A stretch of DNA of 64,000 bases from Acidobacteriota bacterium (GTDB taxonomy: Bacteria > Acidobacteriota > Blastocatellia > Pyrinomonadales > Pyrinomonadaceae), in NCBI GenBank assembly GCA_016700075.1, contig CP065000.1, forward strand, positions 248,001 through 312,000, read 5' to 3'. The notes under the pieces are model-generated. The model saw nothing but the letters and a program-made list of their open reading frames with translations. It searched no databases and had not been told where the DNA came from. This document shows positions 34,435-43,782 of this stretch, piece by piece. A program made the translations under genes and the position numbers. Within the stretch, counting starts at the first letter, position 1. Each line of letters begins with the position of its first letter.

Positions 34435-35319
34435 TCAAATATCCGGAACCCAGAATGTGCGGCCGCTGTTGACGATTTTCTTTAGTCCGAGGGCTGGCAG
34501 TTCTTCTTCAGACACACCGATGTACGTGAAATGCGGCAGGTCGGACACGACGGTTTGGAACCAGCCGTGTTCGTTGAGGATCGCTCTGACGCGAGGGTTG
34601 TTGAATTCTGCGACGTCGAAAGCAAGCATCGCAAGATGCTGCGAAGTCCCCGGCGGCGCGACCGAATAGATGATGGATTTGTCGAGCGACTTAGCGAAAT
34701 ACAATCCTTTTGATTCCAGGCCGAGGATGACGGGCACTTGTTCGAACGCGGTCATCGCACGGATCGCGTCGGCTTCCTGCTTCGTCAACTTCCCTCTCGC
34801 CTGCCAGTGTGCGAGGCCCGGACCAACGCGGCTGCCCCATAATGTAACGGTCTGGTTGTAACCGCGACGCGCCGAATCGCTTCCGCGTGGAGTAATGGAG
34901 AGTTTCTGTGCACGAGCTTTGTTTGCCGCGGCGACCAGAGCGTCCAATGCCGCAGGCTGGAGCGTGACATTCGCCGAACCAAATCGAGCCGACTTCGAGC
35001 CTGCCCTACGCTGAAAGGCAAGTACGTCCTCTTCGTCCATGAATACGACCTTGTGCGGCGGTGTAGCACCGCCTCGAGCTACAAATACCGCACCGTATTC
35101 GCGCAGCAGGAGTTTTCCTGCATCATCGACAGGCATTTCGAAATCGGACGCGAGGTTCTGAAAAAAGGGTTGCTTCTGCTGCTGCATCTGCTCCTCGGAA
35201 CGGCTCAACTCATTTGGTGCGGCCTTGGTATTGTTAGAAGCGATCTCGCTCGACACACAACCTACAGCCAAAACCACGGCGACGAATAGAGCTATGGTCA
35301 CGTATCTACTCTTTAACAT
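34435..35319 (-). CDS. M15 (VanY-like) D,D-carboxypeptidase-type lipoprotein
   Basis: The start at 35319 is chosen because it begins a lipoprotein signal (YVTIALFVAVVLAVGC) and has AGGAAAA about 10 bases upstream; the frame is open to 35403 over the hutH end. The C-terminal half holds the zinc-binding pattern of the VanY/M15B family: PGTSQHLAMLAFDVAEF (His and Asp) and LPHFTYIG (His). These enzymes trim the D-Ala end of peptidoglycan peptides. A Gln-rich spacer follows the lipid anchor. It lies 14 bp after hutH on the same strand, but a link with histidine use is not evident. Confidence 0.75.
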   Translation of the reverse strand: MLKSRYVTIALFVAVVLAVGCVSSEIASNNTKAAPNELSRSEEQMQQQKQPFFQNLASDFEMPVDDAGKLLLREYGAVFVARGGATPPHKVVFMDEEDVLAFQRRAGSKSARFGSANVTLQPAALDALVAAANKARAQKLSITPRGSDSARRGYNQTVTLWGSRVGPGLAHWQARGKLTKQEADAIRAMTAFEQVPVILGLESKGLYFAKSLDKSIIYSVAPPGTSQHLAMLAFDVAEFNNPRVRAILNEHGWFQTVVSDLPHFTYIGVSEEELPALGLKKIVNSGRTFWVPDI

Positions 35320-35333
35320 AATACATTTTCCTA

Positions 35334-36875
35334 CTAGCATATCGTCCGGGACACCACCAGTGAGACCGCAGAATCGATGTGCGGTTTCATAATCTGATCG
35401 CATTCAACAAATGGAACAACTTCACGAAGAGCCTGATAGATCGATGCGGTTCCCGCGCCAAGTCTCAATTCTGAACCCAAAGCCCTCCGTCTGAGATCGA
35501 TCCCCTGACCCGCGCACAGAAGCTCCAATCCGAGGATCGTCGAAAAATTATCGGCTACCTGTCTGAGTTTCAGTGCGGCGGTGGCTCCCATTGAGACGTG
35601 GTCCTCTACATTTGCAGACGTCGGTATCGTATCAACACTGGCCGGATGTGCGAGAATCTTGTTTTCCGTGCAAAGTGCGGCCGCCGTGTACTGAACGATC
35701 ATGAACCCGGAATTCAGTCCGCCATTCTCGGTCAAAAATGCAGGCAAGACGTGTGAATTCGACGCCTCGTCGGTTAGACGCATTATCCTGCGTTCTGAGA
35801 TGTTTCCAAGTTCTGAAAGAGCGATCGCAAGATAGTCGAAACACAGGGCAAGCGGTTCGCCGTGAAAGTTTCCCCCGCTTACAACATCAATATTCCCTTC
35901 TTCGTCAGTAAAGATGAGCGGGTTATCAGTGACCGCGTTCAGTTCGAGCTTGAGTAGCCATTCGGCGTAAAGAATGGCATCGCGGCATGCGCCGTGAACC
36001 TGCGGCATGCACCTCAACGTATATGCGTCCTGCACGTTCGCGGGGTCAAATCCTCGTACGAATTCGCTGTCCTTCAGGATATTGCGGAGGTTCTCGGCAC
36101 ATTCGATCTGTCTCGGATGCGGCCTCAGTGAATGGATGCGCTCATCAAAAGCCATCACTGTGCCGTTAAGCGCCTCCAAACTGAGACAGCCGGTAATGTC
36201 GGCGAGTTCCGCCAATTTGCGGGCCTTTGCGGTTTCAAGGATGCCGACCGCGGTCATCACAGTTGTTCCGTTCGTTAGTGCTAGCCCTTCTTTTGCTTTC
36301 AACACCACGGATTCGAGTCCCGCTCGATCAAGAGCATCGGCGCCTGAAGAAATCTCTCCATCGAATTCAGCCTCTCCCTCACCGATCAGCACGCATGCGA
36401 AATGTGCTAACGGTGCCAGGTCGCCGCTTGCACCAAGGCTGCCCTTTTGGGGAATGACCGGATGAACCCCACGGTTCAGCAGCATGAGAATAAGTTCAAG
36501 CGTTTCGACACGAATCCCGGAGTGGCCGCGTGCGAGTGTGTTCGCCCGTATAAGCATGATCGCACGTACCGTCGGCGAGTCGAAAGGGTCTCCTACGCCG
36601 ACCGAATGGCTGAGGACGATGTTGCGCTGCAGCTGTTCGACCTGGTCTCGACCGATCGTTTTATCCTTGAATGCCCCAAAACCGGTAGTAATTCCGTACG
36701 CAATCTCGCCGCGCTCCAACAGTTGGTCAACTGCCGTTGCACAGCGGGCGACCTTTGCGCGGGCATGCTCTGAAAGGACCACACGCGGTTCGCCGGGCCT
36801 GCCGTATGCGACGGCTGTAACTTGTTCGAACGTAAGGCTCTCGCCGTCTATTACAATTTCTTTCATCGCGGCCAA
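35334..36875 (-). CDS. hutH: Histidine ammonia-lyase
   Basis: This 513-residue protein has the usual length. The Ala-Ser-Gly triad that forms the MIO cofactor is present in GSLGASGDLAPLAH, as are the YGITTGFGAF start, QVHGACRDA and NFHGEPLAL. The enzyme removes ammonia from L-histidine to give urocanate, the first step of the Hut pathway, in the cytoplasm. It is the second hut gene on this strand, 19 bp downstream of hutI. The start at 36875 could be trimmed by three codons to MKEIVIDG. Confidence 0.95.
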   Translation of the reverse strand: MAAMKEIVIDGESLTFEQVTAVAYGRPGEPRVVLSEHARAKVARCATAVDQLLERGEIAYGITTGFGAFKDKTIGRDQVEQLQRNIVLSHSVGVGDPFDSPTVRAIMLIRANTLARGHSGIRVETLELILMLLNRGVHPVIPQKGSLGASGDLAPLAHFACVLIGEGEAEFDGEISSGADALDRAGLESVVLKAKEGLALTNGTTVMTAVGILETAKARKLAELADITGCLSLEALNGTVMAFDERIHSLRPHPRQIECAENLRNILKDSEFVRGFDPANVQDAYTLRCMPQVHGACRDAILYAEWLLKLELNAVTDNPLIFTDEEGNIDVVSGGNFHGEPLALCFDYLAIALSELGNISERRIMRLTDEASNSHVLPAFLTENGGLNSGFMIVQYTAAALCTENKILAHPASVDTIPTSANVEDHVSMGATAALKLRQVADNFSTILGLELLCAGQGIDLRRRALGSELRLGAGTASIYQALREVVPFVECDQIMKPHIDSAVSLVVSRTIC

Positions 36876-36894
36876 ACAACTTCAGTGGCTAGTT

Positions 36895-38175
36895 CTAAGT
36901 GGTAAGTGACAAGTGCTCGCCAGTCTTTATGATAGTCATTTTGGGCAGAATACCGAATTCGTAGCTCATTTGGCGATAGTCGGACGCGTCAACCAGCACC
37001 AGATCCGCCTGCTTGCCGACCTCGATCGATCCATGCCCTTCACCGAGTCCGATGGCGAACGCGGCGTTTATTGTTGCAGCATTCATGGCCTCGGCGGGCA
37101 GGAGTTTTTGATAACGACAGGCGATCGCCATCGCCATCGGCAGCGAAGGACACGGCGCGGAGCCCGGATTATAGTCCGTAGAAATAGCAACAGCACAGCC
37201 GGCGTCGATAAGCCTCCTTGCGTCTGCAAATCTAATTTTACCAGAATTGAAATTCTCGGTTGGGATCACGATCCCCAAAGTGTCACTCCTGCTCAACGCA
37301 TCGATCTCAATTTCTGAGATAACATCAAGATGGTCTATTGATGCCGCATTCATTTCCACTGCCAAACCGGAACCACCAAGGTTTGTGAACTGATCCACGT
37401 GCGCTTTGATGCCAAAGCCGATCTCACGGGCAGTCGTGAAAAGCCGACTCATGTGGGCGAGGTCAAATGAGTTTCGTTCCGTGAATATATCGCAATAAAA
37501 TCGCCGGCCGAGCCCGGAAAAATGCGAATTCTCATACCATTTCCAGGCGAGCGGCATCATTTCTTCGCAGACGAGGTCGATATACTCGCCTGCACGGTCT
37601 TTGAATTCCGGCGGCACGGTGTGTGCGGCCAGAAACGTCGGTACGATGTCGATCGTGTGCGAGCTGTCCAATATTTCGATTATCGCGAGCATTTTCAGCT
37701 CCGTTTCGGTGTCCAGCCCGTAGCCCGTCTTTATCTCGCACGCGGTCGTGCCGCACGCAAGCATCTTGTCGAGGCGTTCGAGGCCGAGTTCGACCAACTC
37801 CTCGATCGTAGCGGCACGCGTGTTCTTTACCGTAGATACTATACCGCCGCCTGCCGCTAGAATATCGAGGTATTCGGCTCCTTTGATCTTCAATTCAAAC
37901 TCATTCAGTCGATCACCGGCATAGACGATGTGGGTGTGCGGGTCCACAAAGCCCGGAAGCACCACTTTCCCACGTGCATCTATGATCTCGTCGGCCGCGA
38001 AACTGTTGAGAATTTCCTTTGTGTTACCGACTCCAACGAATTTTCCATCCAATACGGCCACCGCGCCGTCTTCAATGATCCCGACATCCTGCATCGCTGC
38101 CCCCCGTTTGGGCAAGCTGCCGGATGCACAGGTAACAAGCTGTGCGGCGCTATGGATTATCAGATCGCAGTTCAT
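36895..38175 (-). CDS. hutI: Imidazolonepropionase
   Basis: This 426-residue amidohydrolase has the metal-binding VDPHTHIVYAGDR, the substrate-gripping GGGIVSTVKNTRAAT, KAHVDQF with a metal His, and the late Asp in STDYNPGSAP. It opens the ring of 4-imidazolone-5-propionate to give N-formimino-glutamate, the third step of histidine degradation. It lies between a YCII protein and hutH on the minus strand, with short gaps, so an operon is likely. Confidence 0.95.
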   Translation of the reverse strand: MNCDLIIHSAAQLVTCASGSLPKRGAAMQDVGIIEDGAVAVLDGKFVGVGNTKEILNSFAADEIIDARGKVVLPGFVDPHTHIVYAGDRLNEFELKIKGAEYLDILAAGGGIVSTVKNTRAATIEELVELGLERLDKMLACGTTACEIKTGYGLDTETELKMLAIIEILDSSHTIDIVPTFLAAHTVPPEFKDRAGEYIDLVCEEMMPLAWKWYENSHFSGLGRRFYCDIFTERNSFDLAHMSRLFTTAREIGFGIKAHVDQFTNLGGSGLAVEMNAASIDHLDVISEIEIDALSRSDTLGIVIPTENFNSGKIRFADARRLIDAGCAVAISTDYNPGSAPCPSLPMAMAIACRYQKLLPAEAMNAATINAAFAIGLGEGHGSIEVGKQADLVLVDASDYRQMSYEFGILPKMTIIKTGEHLSLTT

Positions 38176-38203
38176 TTAGAGCGTGGCGAAGGAATTCAGC
38201 GGC

Positions 38204-38695
38204 TTAAAGCGGGTTCTTTGCGATCTTTTCGTAGATCTCGTTCAGCATCATTATCCCCGCGTTTCCGAAATATTTATGATAAACGGCGACCATCTCGCCT
38301 TTTACGATGACGGGATCGGTCTCGGTCAGTTTTTTTGCCTCTTCGATGCTGTCAAGGGCGAAAACGAAGAGTCCCCGCATGCCATCGACGCCATCCAGCG
38401 GTCCCGCGAGGACGAGTTTTCCTTCGGCTGCGAGACGTTTCATATTCGCCATATGGCCTGCAAACATCTCATTGCGTTCCTTGCCGGCCGGAACGGGCTT
38501 GCTGCTGCTTTTTAGCAGCACGAGAATGTAACTACGCATGCCCAGATCGTCTGCGCCGAGTTTGCGGGCGAGTTCGGCGTCATATTTTGGGTTGACCGGA
38601 GGCTTTGGCTGCCCTTCAACGACCTGCGAGAAGGCGGAGCTCGCCATTACGAGAATTCCGACGGCATATAGGATAGAATATTTTCGAATCGACAT
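38204..38695 (-). CDS. Secreted YCII-related domain protein
   Basis: The 163-residue product has a Sec signal peptide (YSILYAVGILVMASSAFSQ) and then a YCII (ferredoxin-like alpha-beta barrel) domain: YILVLLKSS, HMANMKRLAAEGKLVLAGP, GLFVFALDSIEEAKKLTETD, and the C-terminal Tyr-His-Lys-Tyr. YCII proteins are usually cytoplasmic dimers of unclear activity; the export signal is less common. It is the first gene of the minus-strand run with hutI and hutH, 28 bp upstream of hutI, and diverges from hutU. Confidence 0.78.
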   Translation of the reverse strand: MSIRKYSILYAVGILVMASSAFSQVVEGQPKPPVNPKYDAELARKLGADDLGMRSYILVLLKSSSKPVPAGKERNEMFAGHMANMKRLAAEGKLVLAGPLDGVDGMRGLFVFALDSIEEAKKLTETDPVIVKGEMVAVYHKYFGNAGIMMLNEIYEKIAKNPL

Positions 38696-38748
38696 ACTTT
38701 TTCGTCCTGTTTTTGTTTATAACTTAGCGTTTAGAAAATACCACATCT

Positions 38749-40395
38749 ATGAAGCGAACCGTTACAGCACCGCGCGGAACCGAACTTACCTGCAAAAACT
38801 GGCTTATCGAGGCCGCGTATCGAATGATTCAGAACAATCTCGACGCCGAGGTCGCGTTTGATCCCGAAAATCTTATCGTTTACGGCGGCCGCGGCAAGGC
38901 TGCACGCAACTGGGAGAGCTACGACGCGATCCTCGAAAGCTTGCGAAACCTCAACGAGGACGAAACGCTGCTCGTGCAATCCGGCAAGCCCGTCGGCGTG
39001 TTCCGCAGCCACACGGACGCACCGCGCGTTTTGCTGGCGAATTCGAATATCGTTCCGCATTGGGCGACGCAGGAGCAGTTTGACCGATACGAACGCGACG
39101 GGCTGATGATGTATGGGCAAATGACGGCGGGATCATGGATCTACATCGGCACGCAGGGGATCTTGCAGGGCACGTACGAAACTTTCGGTTCGCTGGCACG
39201 GCAGCACGGCTGGGGCGACCTCGCGGGCAAGCTGGTTTTGACGGCGGGACTTGGCGAAATGGGCGGCGCGCAGGCGCAGGCGATCACATTCAACGGCGGC
39301 GTCGGGATCCTCGTCGATGTCGATCCGTGGCGTATCGAGCGGAGGCTGCAGCTCAAGCAATTGGACGTCTCATTGGACAATATCGACGAAGCAGTGACGT
39401 TGGCGCGTGCGGCGATGGAAGCGAAAGAGCCTCGGTCGATCGGCCTGCTGGGAAATGCGGCCGAAATCCATTGGCAACTTCTCGAACGTGGGGTTTTGCC
39501 CGACGTTGTGACGGATCAGACGTCCGCTCACGACGTTTTGATGGGCTACATTCCTGCAGGTTACAGCGTTGAAGAGGCCGCGGCGTTTCGCAAAAGCGAT
39601 CAGACGGGCTACGAACAGGCCGCGATGGATTCGATGTCGCGGCACGTCGAGGCAATGCTCGAGTTTCAACGCCGCGGCTCGATCGTATTCGATTACGGCA
39701 ACAATCTCCGCCAGCGTGCTCTCGATAACGGCGTCGCGAACGCCTTCGACTATCCGGGGTTTGTGCCGGCGTACATACGGCCGCTGTTTTGCGAGGGCAA
39801 GGGCCCTTTCCGCTGGGTCGCGCTGTCGGGAGAACGCGAAGATATTTACCGCACCGACGAGGCGATAATGAACCTTTTCCCCGAGGACGATCATCTCGCA
39901 CGTTGGCTTACGATGGCGCAGGAAAAGGTCGAATTCCAGGGCTTGCCTGCACGTATCTGCTGGCTCGGTTACGGAGCACGTGCCAAAGCGGGGCTGAAAC
40001 TCAACGATTTGGTCGCCCGCGGCGAGCTAAAAGCACCGATCGTCATCGGCCGCGATCATTTGGACTGCGGTTCGGTCGCCTCGCCAAACCGCGAGACGGA
40101 AGCGATGCTCGACGGCAGCGACGCCATCGCCGATTGGGTCTATCTGAACGCCATGATAAACGTCGCAGGCGGTGCAACGTGGGTTTCACTGCATCACGGC
40201 GGCGGCGTCGGTATCGGTTTTTCGCTTCACGCCGGCCAGGTCATCGTCGCCGACGGCACACCCGAAGCCGCACGCCGCATCGAACGCGTTCTGACAACCG
40301 ATCCCGGAATGGGCGTGATTCGCCACGCGGATGCGGGATATGCCGAGGCCGTCGAGTTCGCTAAGCGTACAGGCGTTGTGATACCGATGGCATAG
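38749..40395 (+). CDS. hutU: Urocanate hydratase
   Basis: This 548-residue protein has the family length. It contains the NAD-holding TAGLGEMGGAQAQAITFNGG, the QTSAHDVLMGYIP block, and the C-terminal RDHLDCGSVASPNRETE. It converts urocanate to 4-imidazolone-5-propionate with a tightly bound NAD cofactor, the second step of the Hut pathway. It diverges from the YCII-hutI-hutH group across a 53-bp intergenic region that should hold both promoters. The hutG-like gene follows 85 bp downstream. Confidence 0.95.
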   Translation: MKRTVTAPRGTELTCKNWLIEAAYRMIQNNLDAEVAFDPENLIVYGGRGKAARNWESYDAILESLRNLNEDETLLVQSGKPVGVFRSHTDAPRVLLANSNIVPHWATQEQFDRYERDGLMMYGQMTAGSWIYIGTQGILQGTYETFGSLARQHGWGDLAGKLVLTAGLGEMGGAQAQAITFNGGVGILVDVDPWRIERRLQLKQLDVSLDNIDEAVTLARAAMEAKEPRSIGLLGNAAEIHWQLLERGVLPDVVTDQTSAHDVLMGYIPAGYSVEEAAAFRKSDQTGYEQAAMDSMSRHVEAMLEFQRRGSIVFDYGNNLRQRALDNGVANAFDYPGFVPAYIRPLFCEGKGPFRWVALSGEREDIYRTDEAIMNLFPEDDHLARWLTMAQEKVEFQGLPARICWLGYGARAKAGLKLNDLVARGELKAPIVIGRDHLDCGSVASPNRETEAMLDGSDAIADWVYLNAMINVAGGATWVSLHHGGGVGIGFSLHAGQVIVADGTPEAARRIERVLTTDPGMGVIRHADAGYAEAVEFAKRTGVVIPMA

Positions 40396-40480
40396 TTATT
40401 TTAGAAAGATACCTGAATGTTCGTAACAGAGCTTACGCCGCATTGACAGAAAAGACGATTCGGAAAATACTATTCGCAAA

Positions 40481-41434
40481 ATGCACGAGATATTCGACCT
40501 CACAAAACGCCCTAACGAGGAGGTGTTTTATCGCAGCCCGTTAGAAGACGATCCGCGGCTCGGCGGAAAAGTGAATTTTCGGACCGAGGGCTACGATGCC
40601 GGCGAAATTGTCATCGTCGGCTGTCCTCAGGATGAAGGAATTGTCAGAGAAGGAGGGCGAGCTGGATCTGCCTTGGCCCCGGATGCTATCAGAAGGCAGT
40701 TTTACCGGCTGACGACTTTTGGCATCGATCGGCATATTTTCGACCTCGGCGATGTGATAATCGGCCCCACTCTCGAATATACCCACGAACGTCTTCGCGA
40801 AGTAGCCTCAGCCGTTTTACGTGACGGCAAACGCCTGATCGTGCTCGGCGGCGGTGGTGATATTTCATATGCGGACGGTTCCGCAATGGCCGAAACCTAT
40901 GGGAACGACAATTGGATCGCGGTAAATATTGACGGCCATTTGGACGTCAGAACTTCTAAAGAGCGAACAGCCGAAACCCAATTCAGAAACTTGTTGGACG
41001 AAAAGAAACTGCGTCCCGACTATTTTTACGAGGCCGGATACCAAACACACCACACATCGCCGGTCCATTATGAATACATACGCGGGCTCGGTGTTAACCG
41101 CATCAGTCTCGAACAACTCCGTTCGCGTGCCGAGGCGGATATGGAACTAAAAGAGCAGATCCGGCGGAAATTGGTCCATCACAGCAGTTCGCTGAATGTT
41201 TTCTTCAGCTTTGATATGGATGCGGTTCGTTCTGCCGACGCTCCGGGAGTATCGACACCTTCGCCTTTAGGCCTCAGGGCGGGCGAATTCATTCAACTTG
41301 TAAAATTTGCGGGCTCGCTTTCTAACACGAAGATAGTTGAGTTTACTGATGTGTCGCCCGAATACGACTTTGACGACTGCACTACAAAGCTCGTCGCCAT
41401 AGGGATGCACCGCATCTGCTCGGCGAGGGCTTGA
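40481..41434 (+). CDS. hutG: Arginase/formimidoylglutamase-family hydrolase (HutG-like)
   Basis: This 317-residue ureohydrolase-fold protein follows hutU, so it should hydrolyse N-formimino-glutamate to glutamate, the last Hut step. The manganese motifs NIDGHLDV (Asp, His, Asp) and FSFDMDAV (two Asp) are intact. The first motif reads LGGGGDISYADG, where classical enzymes have GGDHS or GGGHE, so that His ligand is replaced by Gly. A similar loss (Gln there) is, from memory, seen in Bacteroidetes proteins annotated as formimidoylglutamase. The symbol rests on context and family; agmatinase-like activity is not excluded. Confidence 0.78.
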   Translation: MHEIFDLTKRPNEEVFYRSPLEDDPRLGGKVNFRTEGYDAGEIVIVGCPQDEGIVREGGRAGSALAPDAIRRQFYRLTTFGIDRHIFDLGDVIIGPTLEYTHERLREVASAVLRDGKRLIVLGGGGDISYADGSAMAETYGNDNWIAVNIDGHLDVRTSKERTAETQFRNLLDEKKLRPDYFYEAGYQTHHTSPVHYEYIRGLGVNRISLEQLRSRAEADMELKEQIRRKLVHHSSSLNVFFSFDMDAVRSADAPGVSTPSPLGLRAGEFIQLVKFAGSLSNTKIVEFTDVSPEYDFDDCTTKLVAIGMHRICSARA

Positions 41435-41485
41435 CACCACTTTTCCCGTTTGGCATTCTTTAGGTTCGCTTTTTAAGCGATCTGT

Positions 41486-41560
<75 letters not shown>

Positions 41561-41753
41561 TTCATTCGTTGACAAGGGTCGGCTCGTTGGCCGGCTACAA
41601 TTTTCGGTAAGAGCTTTCGAAGAACTTTGTACTTTGGAAACTACTACGACCCGCTGCTGTTTGCGGGACAGTTCAGAGCCACGCGTCCGATGACGCAACT
41701 CCGAACAATGCAAAGTCGCTTTTATCGGATCAGATCTTTTTTGTAGTAGGAAG

Positions 41754-41780
41754 TTGCCGGCTGACCTGGTCTACCGGCAA
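41754..41780 (+). promoter_or_regulatory. Hairpin immediately before the thrS start codon
   Basis: TTGCCGG (41754-41760) and CCGGCAA (41774-41780) form a perfect 7-bp stem with a 13-nt loop that ends four bases before the thrS ATG. No Shine-Dalgarno sequence is visible. A second complementary pair, CTACTAC near 41641 and GTAGTAG near 41742, lies further upstream in the 224-bp leader. The arrangement suggests control of thrS translation or mRNA stability. No T-box consensus is present. Confidence 0.4.
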
Positions 41781-41784
41781 TGAT

Positions 41785-43755
41785 ATGCGCGAGATAAATA
41801 TTCAATTTGGTGACCGTCAGGCCGCGATACCTGCGCCTGCGACCGTTGCGGATGCATTAAAGGCACTCGACCGCGACCTGCTGAAACGCGCTCTTGCCGC
41901 GAAGGTCAACGGCGAGGAAATGGACCTAAACCGGGAGCTCTCCGCTACTGACGAGGTATTGTCAATAGAGCCGATGACGGCTGATTCCCGTGACGGCCTT
42001 GAGGTGATCCGTCATTCGACAGCTCATTTGCTCGCCGCAGCAGTTCTCGACATTTTCCCAGGCACAAAGCTAGGCGTCGGTCCGGCGTTGATGGAAGACC
42101 CCCGCTATGGTTTCTTCTATGATGTTATCGCTCCCCGGACGCTGACCGAGGAAGATCTTCCGGTAATTGAAAAACGCATGCGGGAAATGGCGAAACGAAA
42201 TCTTCCCTATCGCCGTGAGGACGTCGGAAAGGCAAAGATACTCGACATATTCAGCGAACGTGAAGAGCCTCTCAAATGCGAACTCATCGACGAAAAGGTA
42301 GATAGTACGGCCAGCATCTACTACATCGACAACTCCCCTTTTATCGATTTTTGCCTGGGCCCGCACGTGCCGCACACAGGCAAGCTCAAGGCTTTCAAAC
42401 TTCTTGCGATCTCAGGTGCTTATTGGAAGGGCGATGCCGAACGCGAGCAGATGCAGCGTATTTACGGGACCGCATTCGCTACGCAGGAAGAATTGGACGC
42501 TTGGGTCAAACAGCGTGAAGAGGCCGAAAAGCGGGATCACCGACGTCTGGGCAAAGACCTCGATCTTTTTTCGATCCAGGACGAGTACGGGCAGGGCCTG
42601 ATCTTTTTCCATCCAAAGGGCGGCATCATACGCAAAGAGATGGAGGACTATCTCCGCGATGAACTTGTGAAACGCGGCTACGGGATGGTCTTTACGCCGC
42701 ACATTGCCAAGCGGCAACTCTGGCAGACGTCAGGTCACGAGGAAAACTACTCCGACAATCTTTTCGAGCCGATCGGCCTGCCGGAATGGTTCGGTGAAGA
42801 GACGGAATTTCGTCTAAAGCCGATGAACTGCCCGTTTCACATCGGCATTTACAAATCTAATAAGCGTTCATATCGAGAACTGCCGCTGCGGTACGCCGAG
42901 CTTGGAACGGTTTACAGGGCAGAGCTTTCGGGAACGCTGCACGGGCTCATGCGTGTACGCGGCTTTACGCAGGACGATGCGCACATTTTCTGCATGCCGT
43001 CGCAGATCGTGGACGAGATCGGCCTGTGCGTCGATTTTGCGTACGACGTTTTTAAAACATTCGGTTTCCAGAATTTCAAGGTGGAGCTCTCTGTGCGGGG
43101 CGGAGCGGACAATAAAGGCTATCTTGGCTCTGACCAGGACTGGATCGATGCCGAAGAGGCGTTGGTAAAAGCTCTCAACGAACGAGAGATTCCATATGAA
43201 CGCATCGAAGGCGAGGCTGCCTTTTACGGGCCGAAGATCGATATAAAGGTCGAGGATTCGATAGGGCGCCTTTGGCAGCTGACCACTGTTCAGTTCGATT
43301 TCAATCTTCCCGAACGTTTTGAGCTGGAGTACATCGGCGATGACAATCAGCCGCACCGGCCGGTCATGGTTCACCGTGCTCTTTTCGGTTCTGTCGAGAG
43401 GTTCTTCGGCGTTCTAGTCGAACATTTCGCAGGGGCATTTCCGCTTTGGCTTGCTCCCGTTCAGGTTGCGGTCCTGCCGATAACCGATCGTATAAACGAC
43501 TATGCGGAAAGGGTGGCAGATTCGCTTTCAAAGGCCGGTTTTCGTGTTGACAACAACACTCGCTCAGATAAGATCGGTGCTAAAATACGAGATGCCCAAA
43601 TGCAGAAGGTGCCTTACATGCTGATCCTGGGCGATCAGGAACTTGAGGCAGGAAATGTCGCTGTAAGACATCGACGCGACGGCGACATCGGCACGATGTC
43701 TTTGTCAGAATTTGCGGCTAAGGTAGAAGACGAACGGAAATCCCGTTCATTATAA
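41785..43755 (+). CDS. thrS: Threonine-tRNA ligase
   Basis: The 656-residue protein has the full architecture: an N-terminal TGS domain (residues 1-60), the editing domain with HSTAH near residue 73, a class II catalytic core with MNCPFHIGIY (zinc Cys) and RAELSGTLHGLMRVRGFTQDD-type motif 2, and a C-terminal anticodon domain (VQVAVLPITDRINDYAERV). It charges tRNA-Thr and removes mischarged Ser. The ATG at 41785 is the only sensible start, despite no ribosome-binding site. It heads the thrS-infC-rpmI-rplT cluster. Confidence 0.96.
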   Translation: MREINIQFGDRQAAIPAPATVADALKALDRDLLKRALAAKVNGEEMDLNRELSATDEVLSIEPMTADSRDGLEVIRHSTAHLLAAAVLDIFPGTKLGVGPALMEDPRYGFFYDVIAPRTLTEEDLPVIEKRMREMAKRNLPYRREDVGKAKILDIFSEREEPLKCELIDEKVDSTASIYYIDNSPFIDFCLGPHVPHTGKLKAFKLLAISGAYWKGDAEREQMQRIYGTAFATQEELDAWVKQREEAEKRDHRRLGKDLDLFSIQDEYGQGLIFFHPKGGIIRKEMEDYLRDELVKRGYGMVFTPHIAKRQLWQTSGHEENYSDNLFEPIGLPEWFGEETEFRLKPMNCPFHIGIYKSNKRSYRELPLRYAELGTVYRAELSGTLHGLMRVRGFTQDDAHIFCMPSQIVDEIGLCVDFAYDVFKTFGFQNFKVELSVRGGADNKGYLGSDQDWIDAEEALVKALNEREIPYERIEGEAAFYGPKIDIKVEDSIGRLWQLTTVQFDFNLPERFELEYIGDDNQPHRPVMVHRALFGSVERFFGVLVEHFAGAFPLWLAPVQVAVLPITDRINDYAERVADSLSKAGFRVDNNTRSDKIGAKIRDAQMQKVPYMLILGDQELEAGNVAVRHRRDGDIGTMSLSEFAAKVEDERKSRSL

Positions 43756-43782
43756 TTGAAGGAAATGAGCTAGGAGGCATAT

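Noticed and set aside
39353..39901. Antisense frames inside hutU
   Set aside because: High-GC codon shadow; hutU is unambiguous in this region.
41561..41784. T-box riboswitch upstream of thrS
   Set aside because: The conserved T-box sequence and specifier stem are not found.
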